Assembly: GCA_023391635.1 (NCBI GenBank)
Contig: JAEWAQ010000006.1
Coordinates: forward strand, 1-37,576
Reading direction: 5' to 3'
Length of the DNA: 37,576 nt
DNA from: Bacillota bacterium
GTDB lineage: Bacteria > Bacillota > Bacilli > Paenibacillales > Paenibacillaceae
Shown: one piece after another, positions 1 through 8,777 of the stretch
Numbering within the stretch: position 1 is the first letter of the stretch
How the letters are laid out: each line of letters opens with the position of its first letter
Notes under the pieces: generated by a model
What the model was told of the DNA's origin: nothing
The model's database searches: none
Seen by the model: only the letters and a program-made list of their open reading frames with translations
Position numbers and translations under genes: made by a program

Positions 1-2
1 AC

Positions 3-145
3 CAAGCGTGCTGGAGCCCGGCAATACCCGGTTACAGACCGCCTCGCACCCTTCAAGCATGCTGGAGCCCGACCAAACCCGGTTACAGACAGCCTCGCAC
101 CCTTCAAGCATGCTGGAGCCCGACCAAACCCGGCTACAGACCGCC
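3..145. repeat. 51-bp tandem direct repeat, about 2.8 copies
   Basis: Copies begin at 3, 54 and 105, exactly 51 bases apart. Copies 1 and 2 differ at five positions; copy 3 follows copy 2 closely and stops matching near 145. Copies 2 and 3 contain the palindrome AGCATGCT; copy 1 has AGCGTGCT. The array touches the window edge, so its full size is unknown. No unique spacers separate the units, so it is not a CRISPR array. It lies past the 3' end of the importer operon. Bases 146-228 show no other feature and no convincing terminator. Confidence 0.9.
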
Positions 146-228
146 GTATGCCTGTCGTCGCCTGGCGGCCTGCCCCTTTCACCTTAGGCTGCGATACGAT
201 ACTTCCAGAGCAGCGTTACACGAGTCCG

Positions 229-1611
229 CTACTCCAGGCCCATCTCCTGACGAAGGGCGGGGGCCGCTTTATTGAACTCTTCCGCCCACTTCTGGAAGAC
301 GCTCACGTCGCCGCCGTTCTTGAACAACGAGCCCACCTCGTCACCCCACCAGGGAATGTATTTCTCCTCGCCGACGACCGTGCGGATCCAGCTGTTGCCC
401 TGAACCGCTTCCCGGATGTTCTTGCCTTCCCAGGGTCCGGACTGCGCCACTTCGTCCCACAGCTGCTGATCGGCCGTGAGCGGGATGTTGCCGTCCGACA
501 TCAATATCCGCTGCCCGTCTTCGGACAGCAGCCACGAGAGGAATTTCGCCGCTTCGTCCGCATGCGGCGAACCTTTCAGAATGCCGATCGGCGAAATCGC
601 GTTGTAGCCGACCGAGCCGTTCGAGCCGTTCGGGAACGGCACGACGTCCCATTCAAATGTGGCGCCCTGTCTGCGGGCGTTGCCTTCCCATGTGCCCATG
701 ATGTCAAACGCGATTTTGCCGGACAGCCAGCTGCCCCAGCCGTTCCCGTCGAGGCCGGCCGCCCCCGATTGGGCATCGTTCGGACGAGAGCCGTCGACCC
801 AGCCCAGATCGCCATACCATTGGACGGCCGTCAACACCTTCGGGTCGGTGATCAGGCTCTCGGTCCAGTCTTCGTTCATGAAATTGAGGTTCGGCGCCAA
901 ACCGTTGGACACCGCGTACACCTGCGGCGTCGTCATGAAGTTGAACGGTCCTGAAGCGAGCCCGAATTCCCCGGCGTTCGCGTCCGTAGCCTTCTTGGCC
1001 ATGTCGCGGAAGTCGTCCCATGTCCAGTCCTTCGTCGGCATATCCATGCCGTGCTTGGCCAGCAAATCCTTGTTGACGAACAATATATGCGCATCAACGG
1101 CGCGAGGCAGCGCGACCAGCTTCCCTTGCCAAGAGAGCGCCGCTTTGACCGGTTCGGACAGCTGTGCCGCCGACAGCACCGGATCTCCCTCCATATACGG
1201 AGTCAGGTCCAGCAGCAGGTCGTCCTTCATGAAGCCGGGAATGGCCGGCACCCACGTCAGGTCGGCAGGCGTGCCCGCCGCGCTCAGAGCGGTCAGCTTC
1301 TCGAGCACGGACGCGTTGTCGCCGCCGTCGATCTTCTCGACCTGCAGCGTGATGTTCGGATACTTCTCCTTGAACTTCTCCGGAATCGTCTTCGTCCACA
1401 GTTCCGGCCCCCAGACGAGCAGCCGGATCGTCACCGGCTCAGCGGGTTGATCCGGGGACGGCGACGGGCTGTCGGCCGTCGTCTGGGACGGCTGACTCGC
1501 GGACGGCGACGGGCTGCCTTCCTTGTTGTTGCCGCCGGAGCAGGCGGTTGCCGCCATCGCAGCCAGCAGCATCATGACGAGGACTAACGCGAGCTTGCTT
1601 CTCTTGAACAT
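229..1611 (-). CDS. ABC sugar-transporter substrate-binding lipoprotein
   Basis: This is a family 1 extracellular solute-binding protein of about 460 residues that would capture a sugar or oligosaccharide outside the membrane for the permease pair encoded just upstream. The ATG at 1611 is preferred over an in-frame start at 1659, because GGGAGA lies seven bases ahead and translation then opens with a classic lipoprotein signal: KR, a hydrophobic stretch, and the lipobox ATAC with Cys24. A Ser/Pro/Thr-rich linker follows (about 28-58), then the two-lobe binding fold with typical SBP segments such as GKIAFDIMGTWE. It is the last gene of the operon and sits 139 bases after the permease, a gap holding a GC-rich hairpin that may stabilise its mRNA end. 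Family assignment is firm; the ligand is unknown. Confidence 0.93.
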   Translation of the reverse strand: MFKRSKLALVLVMMLLAAMAATACSGGNNKEGSPSPSASQPSQTTADSPSPSPDQPAEPVTIRLLVWGPELWTKTIPEKFKEKYPNITLQVEKIDGGDNASVLEKLTALSAAGTPADLTWVPAIPGFMKDDLLLDLTPYMEGDPVLSAAQLSEPVKAALSWQGKLVALPRAVDAHILFVNKDLLAKHGMDMPTKDWTWDDFRDMAKKATDANAGEFGLASGPFNFMTTPQVYAVSNGLAPNLNFMNEDWTESLITDPKVLTAVQWYGDLGWVDGSRPNDAQSGAAGLDGNGWGSWLSGKIAFDIMGTWEGNARRQGATFEWDVVPFPNGSNGSVGYNAISPIGILKGSPHADEAAKFLSWLLSEDGQRILMSDGNIPLTADQQLWDEVAQSGPWEGKNIREAVQGNSWIRTVVGEEKYIPWWGDEVGSLFKNGGDVSVFQKWAEEFNKAAPALRQEMGLE

Positions 1612-1691
1612 GTTCTCATCTCCCGATTGGTATTGGCGTAACATCCTGGCAAATCGCAAACCCCTAACCTTCCTTCTTGCAGCTTGCGGCT

Positions 1692-1706
1692 GCCGGCCAT
1701 GCCGGC
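1692..1706 (-). other. Intercistronic GC hairpin before the terminal binding-protein gene
   Basis: GCCGGC, three bases, GCCGGC: a six-base-pair stem with a three-base loop and no following T run. It lies in the largest gap of the operon, between permease and binding protein. Hairpins here can protect downstream mRNA and raise binding-protein levels relative to the permeases, as in the malE-malF gap. That role is an inference. Confidence 0.4.
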
Positions 1707-1750
1707 GTTAACGGCCATGGCATCCCCCCTTGACCGTAATATGGAGCCCT

Positions 1751-2728
1751 TCAATCGACGATCCCGGTGCGCTCCACGCCCTCGACGAACCATCTTTGCG
1801 CAATCATATAAATGAGCAGTGGCGGAAACACGATCAGAAACGCGCCGGCCATCTTCGTCCCTTCCGTCACCGGATTGACGGCCAGCATCTCCATCGTCGG
1901 CGTCTGGCCGAATATTTCGGTCTCCAGGTTGGACAGTCGTATGGATAGCGGCATAAAATCGTGCGACAGAAACATGGAAGACAGATAGCCTTCGTTCCAG
2001 TGCCAGACGAACGAGAACAGAAAGACGACCAGACAGGCGGGAACCGACAACGGCAAAATGATGCGGAAGAACAGGCGGAACAGGCTGGCCCCGTCAATCA
2101 TGGCCGCCTCCTCCAGCGCCTTCGGCAGCGAGAGGAAAAATTGCCGGAAAATGATGATGAACAATGCGTTTTTCAGTCCCTGCCCGAACAGGGCGGGCAC
2201 GATGAACACAAGCGGCGTATCCAGCCACCCCAGCTTGCTGTATATCACATACAGCGGAATGATGATGATCTGCGGCGGTATCAGAAACGTCAGAAAGATA
2301 AGCGCAAAAAACACTTTCTTCCCGGGAAACTGAAGCCGCGCCAGCGCGTACCCCGTCAGCGAGCAAACGAGAATCGAAATGAGCGATGGAACGACCGCGA
2401 TCGTCAGCGAATAGACGAGCGAGCGCGAATACTTCAATCCCCCGACTGCCCGGGACAGGTTATCCCAATCGATCGTCCGCGGAATCCATTGCACCGTCGG
2501 ATCGAGCAGATCGGCAAGCGACTTGAACATCGTCGAGATCATGTAGAGGAACGGCTGCAGATACAAGTAAGCGACGATCGAGAGCATGTAATAGAGAAGC
2601 AGCTTGGCGATCCATCCGTCGTTCATGTGCTGCCCAAGCAGAAGCAGCTTGAGCTTCTGAGCCCGTCTGCCCGCGAGCAGCAAGCGGGCTTGCCCGGCAA
2701 ACCGCCGGCGTACGGTTACCGTCTTCAT
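1751..2728 (-). CDS. Carbohydrate ABC transporter permease, MalG/UgpE type
   Basis: Inner-membrane permease of 325 residues, one half of a heterodimeric sugar channel. About six hydrophobic segments are visible and the cytoplasmic EAA loop that docks with the ATPase is clear (EEAAMIDGASLFRLFFRI). The N-terminus carries about 38 basic, leucine-rich residues before the first membrane segment, longer than usual; an internal ATG at 2626 is possible, but GGGAGGTG sits directly before the ATG at 2728, so the long form is chosen. The start follows the TGA of the neighbouring permease by one base (TGACATG), which implies translational coupling and partnership with that protein. Substrate unknown. Confidence 0.93.
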   Translation of the reverse strand: MKTVTVRRRFAGQARLLLAGRRAQKLKLLLLGQHMNDGWIAKLLLYYMLSIVAYLYLQPFLYMISTMFKSLADLLDPTVQWIPRTIDWDNLSRAVGGLKYSRSLVYSLTIAVVPSLISILVCSLTGYALARLQFPGKKVFFALIFLTFLIPPQIIIIPLYVIYSKLGWLDTPLVFIVPALFGQGLKNALFIIIFRQFFLSLPKALEEAAMIDGASLFRLFFRIILPLSVPACLVVFLFSFVWHWNEGYLSSMFLSHDFMPLSIRLSNLETEIFGQTPTMEMLAVNPVTEGTKMAGAFLIVFPPLLIYMIAQRWFVEGVERTGIVD

Positions 2729-2729
2729 G

Positions 2730-3626
2730 TCACACCTCCCTCTCCCGGCTGGATCGGTTCATGAACCACAGAATGAGCGCAACCAGCACGATGATCAACA
2801 GAAAATAGAACCAGGCCAGCGCGCTGGCATAGCCGTAGCCCGTCGAAACGTTGAACATGTTGCGCTTGATCTGTTCCATGACCGGATTAAACGGAAACGT
2901 AAACAGATCCACCATCGTGTAGAGCAGGTTCAGTCCGATGAACGGCTTCATGCCGGGCAACGTAATTTTCCAGAAGCTGGCCCACGGCGATGCGCCGTCG
3001 ATACGGACCGCTTCGTAAATCGTCTTCGGAATCGTCTGGAAGCCGGCAATGAAAATCAGAATCTGCACGCCGGAAGACCAGAGAATCAAAATCATGCTGC
3101 TCAGCAGTTTCAAGACGGTGCCCGCGATCTGCGGGCTGAAATTGTCCTTGGCATACGCCTCGATTCCGTACTGGGACAGGAACGGCACGCTGCCGGCGCC
3201 TTGCTGGAACAACTCTGTCAGCACCTGTCCCGTCGAGAAGATGACCGGCAGGAAGAAGATCGCCCGGTAGATGAACCGGCCCTTGAAGTTCTGGTTCAGC
3301 ATCAGGGAGACGAGCAGCGAAAAGAGCAGGATGATCGGAATCATCAGAATCATCTGCTGGAAGTAGGCGATGATCTCGATCGGATATTCATTGTCCTTCA
3401 GCAGGGCGTCCTTGAAATTCTGCAACCCGACGTATTGATAGACGAACGAACCGGCGCCGGTCAGCTTCACTTTCTGAAAGGTCAGGTACAGCGACCATCC
3501 GATCGGAAAAGCCATGAAGACGCAAAACCCGACAATCCAGGGAAGCATGAACAAGTAAGCGGCGCCGCGGTTTTTCCATTTGTAATAAAATCTCGCTTTG
3601 CGGTGCAGCCTGGCCTCGGCGCTCAT
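2730..3626 (-). CDS. Sugar ABC transporter permease, MalF/UgpA type
   Basis: Permease of 298 residues, partner of the MalG-type protein read next. It has about six membrane segments, beginning with one near residues 22-45 (YLFMLPWIVGFCVFMAFPIG), and the EAA loop YEAVRIDGASPWASFWKI. The ATG at 3626 overlaps the TGA of the DUF5696 gene as ATGA, so the two are translationally coupled. Together with the downstream permease and lipoprotein it forms the second importer of the operon; no ATPase gene lies between them, so it must use the ATPase encoded at 12746-13858 or one elsewhere. Confidence 0.93.
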   Translation of the reverse strand: MSAEARLHRKARFYYKWKNRGAAYLFMLPWIVGFCVFMAFPIGWSLYLTFQKVKLTGAGSFVYQYVGLQNFKDALLKDNEYPIEIIAYFQQMILMIPIILLFSLLVSLMLNQNFKGRFIYRAIFFLPVIFSTGQVLTELFQQGAGSVPFLSQYGIEAYAKDNFSPQIAGTVLKLLSSMILILWSSGVQILIFIAGFQTIPKTIYEAVRIDGASPWASFWKITLPGMKPFIGLNLLYTMVDLFTFPFNPVMEQIKRNMFNVSTGYGYASALAWFYFLLIIVLVALILWFMNRSSREREV

Positions 3627-5815
3627 TCGCTATCCCCCTTCACGATCCGGAACGTCTTGTCGTTGTAATCGACGACGACTTTGTCGCCGTTCGCGTACTC
3701 CGTCTCATAGATGCCTTCTCGAAGCTTGCGGTGGCCGGTCATCGGCTGATCGTAGACGGAGCCGAGCCGGTTGAACGCTTGATATTCCAGAACCGCCTTC
3801 TCCTTCCACGATGCGAAGCGGCTCGTGAACAGCCCCTGCGTCTTCGTCTCCATCAGCGTACGGCTGCTCTCGGCGGTCAGGATGAACGAGGGTACCGCCC
3901 CGTACTCGATCGCCCGCAGAAATTCATCTTCGTAACGGCTGCGAACGTTGCCGGGCGTCATCGAATAGGTGATGTTGCCGTGAATCGCCATCGGATAGAA
4001 GGGCACCGTCTCGTCGAGGGCATAGTATTGATGCGACTCTGCCGGCAACTGCTGAATCACATTCAGGCGGGGAAGCGCGTAGGCGTTGCCAAGCAGCGCG
4101 CCGGCTGCGCCCAACTCCCGCTGTGTCCGTTCCAAAATCCGGTTGAACAAATAAGCGGTGTCTTCCCTCGTGTACCTGTACGCCGGGTTGTGATCCTGAA
4201 ACAGCATTTCGCCTATCCCCTCGTACAGAATCCCGTCCGCGCCCAAGCTTTTCGCATCGCGGATCAGTTCCTCGGCCAAGTTGTACGTAATGTTCGGATT
4301 CAGATAGAAGTACTCGCGGTTGAACAGTACCTCGCCTTCGACGGACCTGATCCCGTATGTTTTGGGAGACAGCTTGAGCGCCTCGGAATCTCCGCGCACC
4401 AGGTCTGCGGACAACATCACCCGGAAGCCGAGCCCGTGCGCGGTCCGGATCAGCGATGCCAAACCGGATTTGCCGCCCAGCTTCTCCTCGACGTTCATTC
4501 GTTTGCTCGCGCTGAGCGTCCCCCGGCGCTGCCAGTTCTGATAGGTAACCCAAATCTCGTTTATTCCGGCGTCCCTGAGCTCCCGCAGCATCTCCTCCGC
4601 CTGCGCGAAAGTCGTCGAGACCTCGTACCTGCGGTCTCCGTAATAAATCGTGTCCCCGCCGACGATCGTCAGCAGCAGCGGGACGTTCGTCGGCGGCTGC
4701 AGATTTTCTCCCAGTTGACCCGTATCGAGCAAATAAGTCCGGTAGCGTTGAGCCATTCCGACGTAATCGGCCTCCGCATGTTCCAGGAAAAAATATTGAA
4801 GGACGCGGTCTTCCTGCAGCATATCGTCCTGGAATACGCGCGTCGTTCTTCCCCCCAGATTCAGCCGCCGGTCATATTCCTCGCGATAGATGAACCGGGC
4901 GTTCACCGAATTCAGCGTGCTGACGATGCCCGACGGCAGCCCCCGGATGGCGGAAGATTTCTCCCCCTCGGAGATGACGGCGATATACGCCTGCTCTCCC
5001 TGTTTGATTCCAAACACCGGCATCGACACCATGACCGGACCGAACTGCTTGTTCGTCACCTCCGGTCCGTAAACATACTGATAGTAACCGCTGCCAATCA
5101 TCTCCTGCTCGCGGGGAAAACGGATGAGCGCACCGGGGCCGTCCGGCACGAACAGGTAGCCCGGTCCGGCTTCCGCGTCCGCGGCCCCGAAGAACGGCAG
5201 CAGATCGATCGACAGAATGCGGTACTTGCCGCTCTCAACGATGCCGTCGACCGGAATCGACACTTGAAATCCCATGTCGGTCAGCTCATAGAGCATGCTA
5301 AACTGAAGGCCCAGCCCGGCGAATTCGAAATGTGCGGCAACGCCGTGCGCCATGGCGGTGAAGGTCGTCTTGACTTCAGGGCTTTTGACGTTCGCGATTT
5401 GCCGCTGCATCTTGGATACCTCGTAATATTCGAGGATAAACGGCGATTCCAGGTTCTTGCGAAGAACGCCGCCGACTTTCTCCCGAGCCAGCTGCGCCTC
5501 GTCGGGATTGCCGGACCATACGCTACCGGACCGCAAATCCCTGATTTTCACCTGCCCTGTCGCCGGATGAACGAGCAACTCGTAGCGGTCGGACCGGGCC
5601 GCGGCGGCGAATCCTTGCGCATCCCGCTCGAGTGGCTGCCAGTCCGCGCCCCCGGACATGCGAATCATGGAAGGCCGGAAAGCCGGAATGTCGAGCTTGG
5701 CGGAGACGGAGGGCACCAGCATCGATCTCAGCGCAAATGCCGCGCAGACGACCGCCAGGACGGCGATCGCGGCCAGCCACAGGTTTCTTCTGCGCTTGAA
5801 TCCGTTAGCCAACAA
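3623..5815 (-). CDS. DUF5696 membrane-anchored, glycosidase-like protein
   Basis: A 730-residue protein of the DUF5696 type found in Paenibacillaceae sugar-transport loci; no member has a function I know. A basic N-terminus and one membrane segment (13-32) without lipobox suggest an uncleaved anchor with the rest outside the cell. Residues about 75-345 look like a beta-sandwich, about 375-690 like a TIM barrel, and the end is a small beta region. Acidic residues at a likely strand end (D527 and E531 in ADGILYEGIGE) are candidate catalytic residues; the layout loosely recalls GH101/GH129, which is only an impression. Translation appears to start at TTG (5815), six bases after AGGAGG, overlapping the previous gene by 11 bases; a second TTG at 5812 is also possible. 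Likely role (inferred): cutting or holding a glycan beside the importer. Confidence 0.85.
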   Translation of the reverse strand: MLANGFKRRRNLWLAAIAVLAVVCAAFALRSMLVPSVSAKLDIPAFRPSMIRMSGGADWQPLERDAQGFAAAARSDRYELLVHPATGQVKIRDLRSGSVWSGNPDEAQLAREKVGGVLRKNLESPFILEYYEVSKMQRQIANVKSPEVKTTFTAMAHGVAAHFEFAGLGLQFSMLYELTDMGFQVSIPVDGIVESGKYRILSIDLLPFFGAADAEAGPGYLFVPDGPGALIRFPREQEMIGSGYYQYVYGPEVTNKQFGPVMVSMPVFGIKQGEQAYIAVISEGEKSSAIRGLPSGIVSTLNSVNARFIYREEYDRRLNLGGRTTRVFQDDMLQEDRVLQYFFLEHAEADYVGMAQRYRTYLLDTGQLGENLQPPTNVPLLLTIVGGDTIYYGDRRYEVSTTFAQAEEMLRELRDAGINEIWVTYQNWQRRGTLSASKRMNVEEKLGGKSGLASLIRTAHGLGFRVMLSADLVRGDSEALKLSPKTYGIRSVEGEVLFNREYFYLNPNITYNLAEELIRDAKSLGADGILYEGIGEMLFQDHNPAYRYTREDTAYLFNRILERTQRELGAAGALLGNAYALPRLNVIQQLPAESHQYYALDETVPFYPMAIHGNITYSMTPGNVRSRYEDEFLRAIEYGAVPSFILTAESSRTLMETKTQGLFTSRFASWKEKAVLEYQAFNRLGSVYDQPMTGHRKLREGIYETEYANGDKVVVDYNDKTFRIVKGDSE

Positions 5816-7871
5816 TCGTCACCTCCTTGTACAACTGGTAGATGAAGTCCGTAAGATTGTAGGTGAGACCCCTGGTGACCGTGAACAGCAAGAACAGAAT
5901 GCCGATCGCAACGACCGCGATCGCGCAGTTCTTGATGTTCTCGACAAATTCGAAGTTGTGGATCACCTGGGAACTGACGATGAACAGAACGCCCATCCAT
6001 AGCCACATGATCGTTGTCAGTGAAGAGAGCAAGACGCCTTCCTCCAGCACGAGCATGTTGGACAGCAGCACGATCGGACCGGTCAGCACGACATAAGGTA
6101 CGACCGCGTGAAGGCTGATCTGCAGCACGTCGCGGAAACGGCCCTCCCCATCCCTGACCGTGCTGACCAGGTAGCTCGCAACCACCCAGGCCGCCAGCGG
6201 CCGAAGAAAGACGAGCAGCTCGTTGCCAAGCTCGATTCGGTTCAGGTTGTACGGATGGAAGATGAAGCCGGTCCAGTAGAGCGAAGCCGCCTTTGCGGCC
6301 AACAGCAGCAGCAGCAGCATCGTGAGCAATGTCGCGATGGACAGCTTCCGGCCCTTCATGCGATAGAAGCCGTCGTACGGATGCAGCGTCGTGCGCCATG
6401 CCTCCCTCAGCTCGCGAATCACCTGAAGAACGGGCGCCGGCAGAAGCGTGCCCAGCCTGCGCGCAAGCCGCCGCGCGAATAGCCGGTATGCCAGCCATAG
6501 CAGCAACAAGCCGCCGATCACATAAGCGAAATATCGCTGCATCCACTGCAGACGGTAAGCCCAGTAGGCTTCCGAATAGCCTTCGTTGTCATACGACATT
6601 TTGAAATACGCCATGGCTTCGGACGTCCGCCCCTGCTTCTTCGCCGCTTCTCCCAAGCCGAGATACGTCAGGTTGATAATCTCGTTGAGCGAACGCACCT
6701 CGTTCCAATTCGCTTCGCTGCGCTCGTAATCGCCGATGTAGTAGTCCGCCGCGGCCGTCATGACCGCGTCTCCGAACGCTGTACGGTCATAGGCTTGCAG
6801 CAGCCCCTGATCGGAATCGAGCACCCAGAGGCGATACCTGGAGTCGATGCCGATGCTCGCGGGATAGGACAATATCCCCTTCGTCTGCGGTTGCTTCGCG
6901 ATGCGGCCGAACGAGAACAACTGCGTCCCTCCCGGGCTGTAGATCGAGATCATGGCATCCCACAGATTGTCCCTGCGATCCAGCACGTAGAAGAAATCCC
7001 TCTCGTCCGCAGCGACATCCACGATCTGGTCGGAATCGGAAAGCCGGACCGTCTGAAGCCCCTGAAACCGGTTGACCCCGCCGGCCGTCAGCTTTTTGAC
7101 CTGACCGCTCGACACGCCGGTCGTCGTCGCGAAGATGAAGCCGTCGCCATCCAGCGTAACGTTGTCGATTTCGGGCGGACGCTTCAAGCTTTCCTTGGCC
7201 ATCTGCTCCTTGGTGAACAGCTTCCGTTTCAGTTGGTCCAGCCAGGTGTCCGCCGTTTTGTTGCCGCCGAAAAATCCGGTGAATTCCCCGCTGTCGTTGA
7301 TCCGTACAATCCCCTGGTAAGACCCTTTGGAGACGATGTACATAACGCCGCGGTCATCGACGGCCAGTTTGACCGGCGTGAAGAAGTAGCTGGCAGGCAT
7401 CAAGCCGGCCTCCGGCTTCTTGTATGCCTTCGCGAACGTTCCGTCGGCGCGGAAGACGGCGACGCGCTGATTGCCCGTGTCGGCCACGTATACGTCTCCG
7501 TCCGGTCGCACGAATACGCCTTCCGGCGCCCGGAGCGCCCCCTCCCCTTCGGCTCCTCCGATCTGCCGAACCCACTTTCCCGTCTCATCCAGCTCGACGA
7601 TGCGGTTGTTGCCTTTGTCCGCGACGAACAGATGGTCGTTGCCGGCGACGAACAGGTCGCTCGGCTGCTTCATCGCCCGTTCGCCCTGGCCGATGACGGT
7701 TTCCGATACCGTGTACACATCCTGCATCCAGTACAGCCTTGTCTTGGCGTCGCCGGTGCCGTGGGAGATGTAATACGTATCGTAGGGCTGCCAGGCGGAA
7801 GCGGTCCCCGGAAACAGAACGACGAGCGCCAGCAGCACGCCTATAAATCGCAATCGCATGTTCTTCGGCAT
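5805..7871 (-). CDS. NHL-repeat beta-propeller fused to a YIP1-type membrane domain
   Basis: A 688-residue membrane protein. It starts with a signal sequence (about 5-26, PGTASAW). Residues about 40-370 are NHL/six-bladed-propeller repeats outside the cell, recognisable from segments such as LFVADKGNNRIVELDETG and VYVADTGNQRVAVF. A short TPR-like helical stretch (about 370-440) follows, then a membrane segment (447-467) and a C-terminal Yip1-like domain with about five more (roughly 510-530, 552-568, 588-606, 616-634, 647-667). The function of such fusions is unknown; the propeller may bind glycan or a partner protein while the membrane part contacts the importer. It lies between the two permease pairs, 35 bases after one and overlapping the DUF5696 gene by 11. 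The ATG at 7871 is chosen, with AGAGGT seven bases before. Confidence 0.87.
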   Translation of the reverse strand: MPKNMRLRFIGVLLALVVLFPGTASAWQPYDTYYISHGTGDAKTRLYWMQDVYTVSETVIGQGERAMKQPSDLFVAGNDHLFVADKGNNRIVELDETGKWVRQIGGAEGEGALRAPEGVFVRPDGDVYVADTGNQRVAVFRADGTFAKAYKKPEAGLMPASYFFTPVKLAVDDRGVMYIVSKGSYQGIVRINDSGEFTGFFGGNKTADTWLDQLKRKLFTKEQMAKESLKRPPEIDNVTLDGDGFIFATTTGVSSGQVKKLTAGGVNRFQGLQTVRLSDSDQIVDVAADERDFFYVLDRRDNLWDAMISIYSPGGTQLFSFGRIAKQPQTKGILSYPASIGIDSRYRLWVLDSDQGLLQAYDRTAFGDAVMTAAADYYIGDYERSEANWNEVRSLNEIINLTYLGLGEAAKKQGRTSEAMAYFKMSYDNEGYSEAYWAYRLQWMQRYFAYVIGGLLLLWLAYRLFARRLARRLGTLLPAPVLQVIRELREAWRTTLHPYDGFYRMKGRKLSIATLLTMLLLLLLAAKAASLYWTGFIFHPYNLNRIELGNELLVFLRPLAAWVVASYLVSTVRDGEGRFRDVLQISLHAVVPYVVLTGPIVLLSNMLVLEEGVLLSSLTTIMWLWMGVLFIVSSQVIHNFEFVENIKNCAIAVVAIGILFLLFTVTRGLTYNLTDFIYQLYKEVTIVG

Positions 7872-7906
7872 TCCTTCTACCTCTTCTCTGCAGCGCTAGA
7901 TTGCCG

Positions 7907-8776
7907 TTACTTCACGCCGGAATGCGCCATCGTCTCCATGATCCGCCTCTGCGCCACCAGGAAGACGATCAGGTTCGGCAGGAACATCAGCAGCCCCGCC
8001 GCCGCTGCCATCCCCTGTCCGGCTACGGTATTGCCCGCGCTTGTCGCGCTCGCCAGCGTCATGATGTAATAGGGCAAAGTCTTCATCGCTTCATTCTGCA
8101 TGAACAAGGTCGACGCGGAGGTATCGCCCCAGACGCCTTGAAAGGTGATGATCGAAATCGTGGCGATCGCCGGCATCGCCAGCGGAATGACGATGCGGAC
8201 GAACGTCCGGACCTCGGACGCTCCGTCGATCTTGGCCGCCTCCAGCAAAGAATCCGGAATTTGATCGATGAACTGCTTGATCAGGAACACCGCGACAGGA
8301 GAGGCGACGACCGGCAAAATATGGCCGAAATACGTATTGTTCATATGCAGCCACCCGATGATCAAATAGCGCGGAATCGATACGGTCTCGGCAGCGTACA
8401 TCAGCGCCAGCATGATGAGCGCCATGACGACCTTCTTCAAGCTGAACGCCAGCTTGGACAGCACGTACGCGGCCATGCAACTGGACAGGATGACGGCGAC
8501 CATCGCCAACGCGGAAACAACGATGCTGTTATACAGGTAGCGAGAGAACGGGACAACCCTGGCGGCCGGCCGTGCAAACAGCTCGTAAAAATTCCCCAGC
8601 GTCGGTTCCTTGACCAGGAACGTCGGCGGAAACAGAAACAGTTCGTGAAAAGGCTTGAATGCATGATTGATAATGAACACGATCGGCAACGACATGAAAG
8701 CCGCAAGCAGCAGCAGGCCGATCAGAATTGCGGCCTCGAACAGCGTAAGGCGCCGAATTTGCCGGATGGTCCCCAT
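7907..8776 (-). CDS. Carbohydrate ABC transporter permease, MalG/UgpE type (first pair)
   Basis: Permease of 289 residues with about six membrane segments; the first covers roughly 12-35 (LTLFEAAILIGLLLLAAFMS). The EAA loop LLEAAKIDGASEVRTFVRI docks with the ATPase. The ATG at 8776 is preferred over a GTG at 8785, because GGAAGG stands eight bases before it and the start then follows the upstream TGA by one base (TGACATG), the same junction as in the other permease pair. That shared junction suggests the two pairs arose by duplication or follow one design. Partner: the 324-residue permease read just before. Confidence 0.92.
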   Translation of the reverse strand: MGTIRQIRRLTLFEAAILIGLLLLAAFMSLPIVFIINHAFKPFHELFLFPPTFLVKEPTLGNFYELFARPAARVVPFSRYLYNSIVVSALAMVAVILSSCMAAYVLSKLAFSLKKVVMALIMLALMYAAETVSIPRYLIIGWLHMNNTYFGHILPVVASPVAVFLIKQFIDQIPDSLLEAAKIDGASEVRTFVRIVIPLAMPAIATISIITFQGVWGDTSASTLFMQNEAMKTLPYYIMTLASATSAGNTVAGQGMAAAAGLLMFLPNLIVFLVAQRRIMETMAHSGVK

Positions 8777-8777
8777 G

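Noticed and set aside
3..145. CRISPR array
   Set aside because: The 51-base units follow each other directly with no unique spacers and no cas genes nearby.
3731..5845. 704-codon open frame on the plus strand
   Set aside because: Antisense of the DUF5696 gene; no recognisable domain and biased composition.
6795..8069. 424-codon open frame on the plus strand
   Set aside because: Antisense of the NHL-YIP1 gene; no domain or ribosome binding site support.
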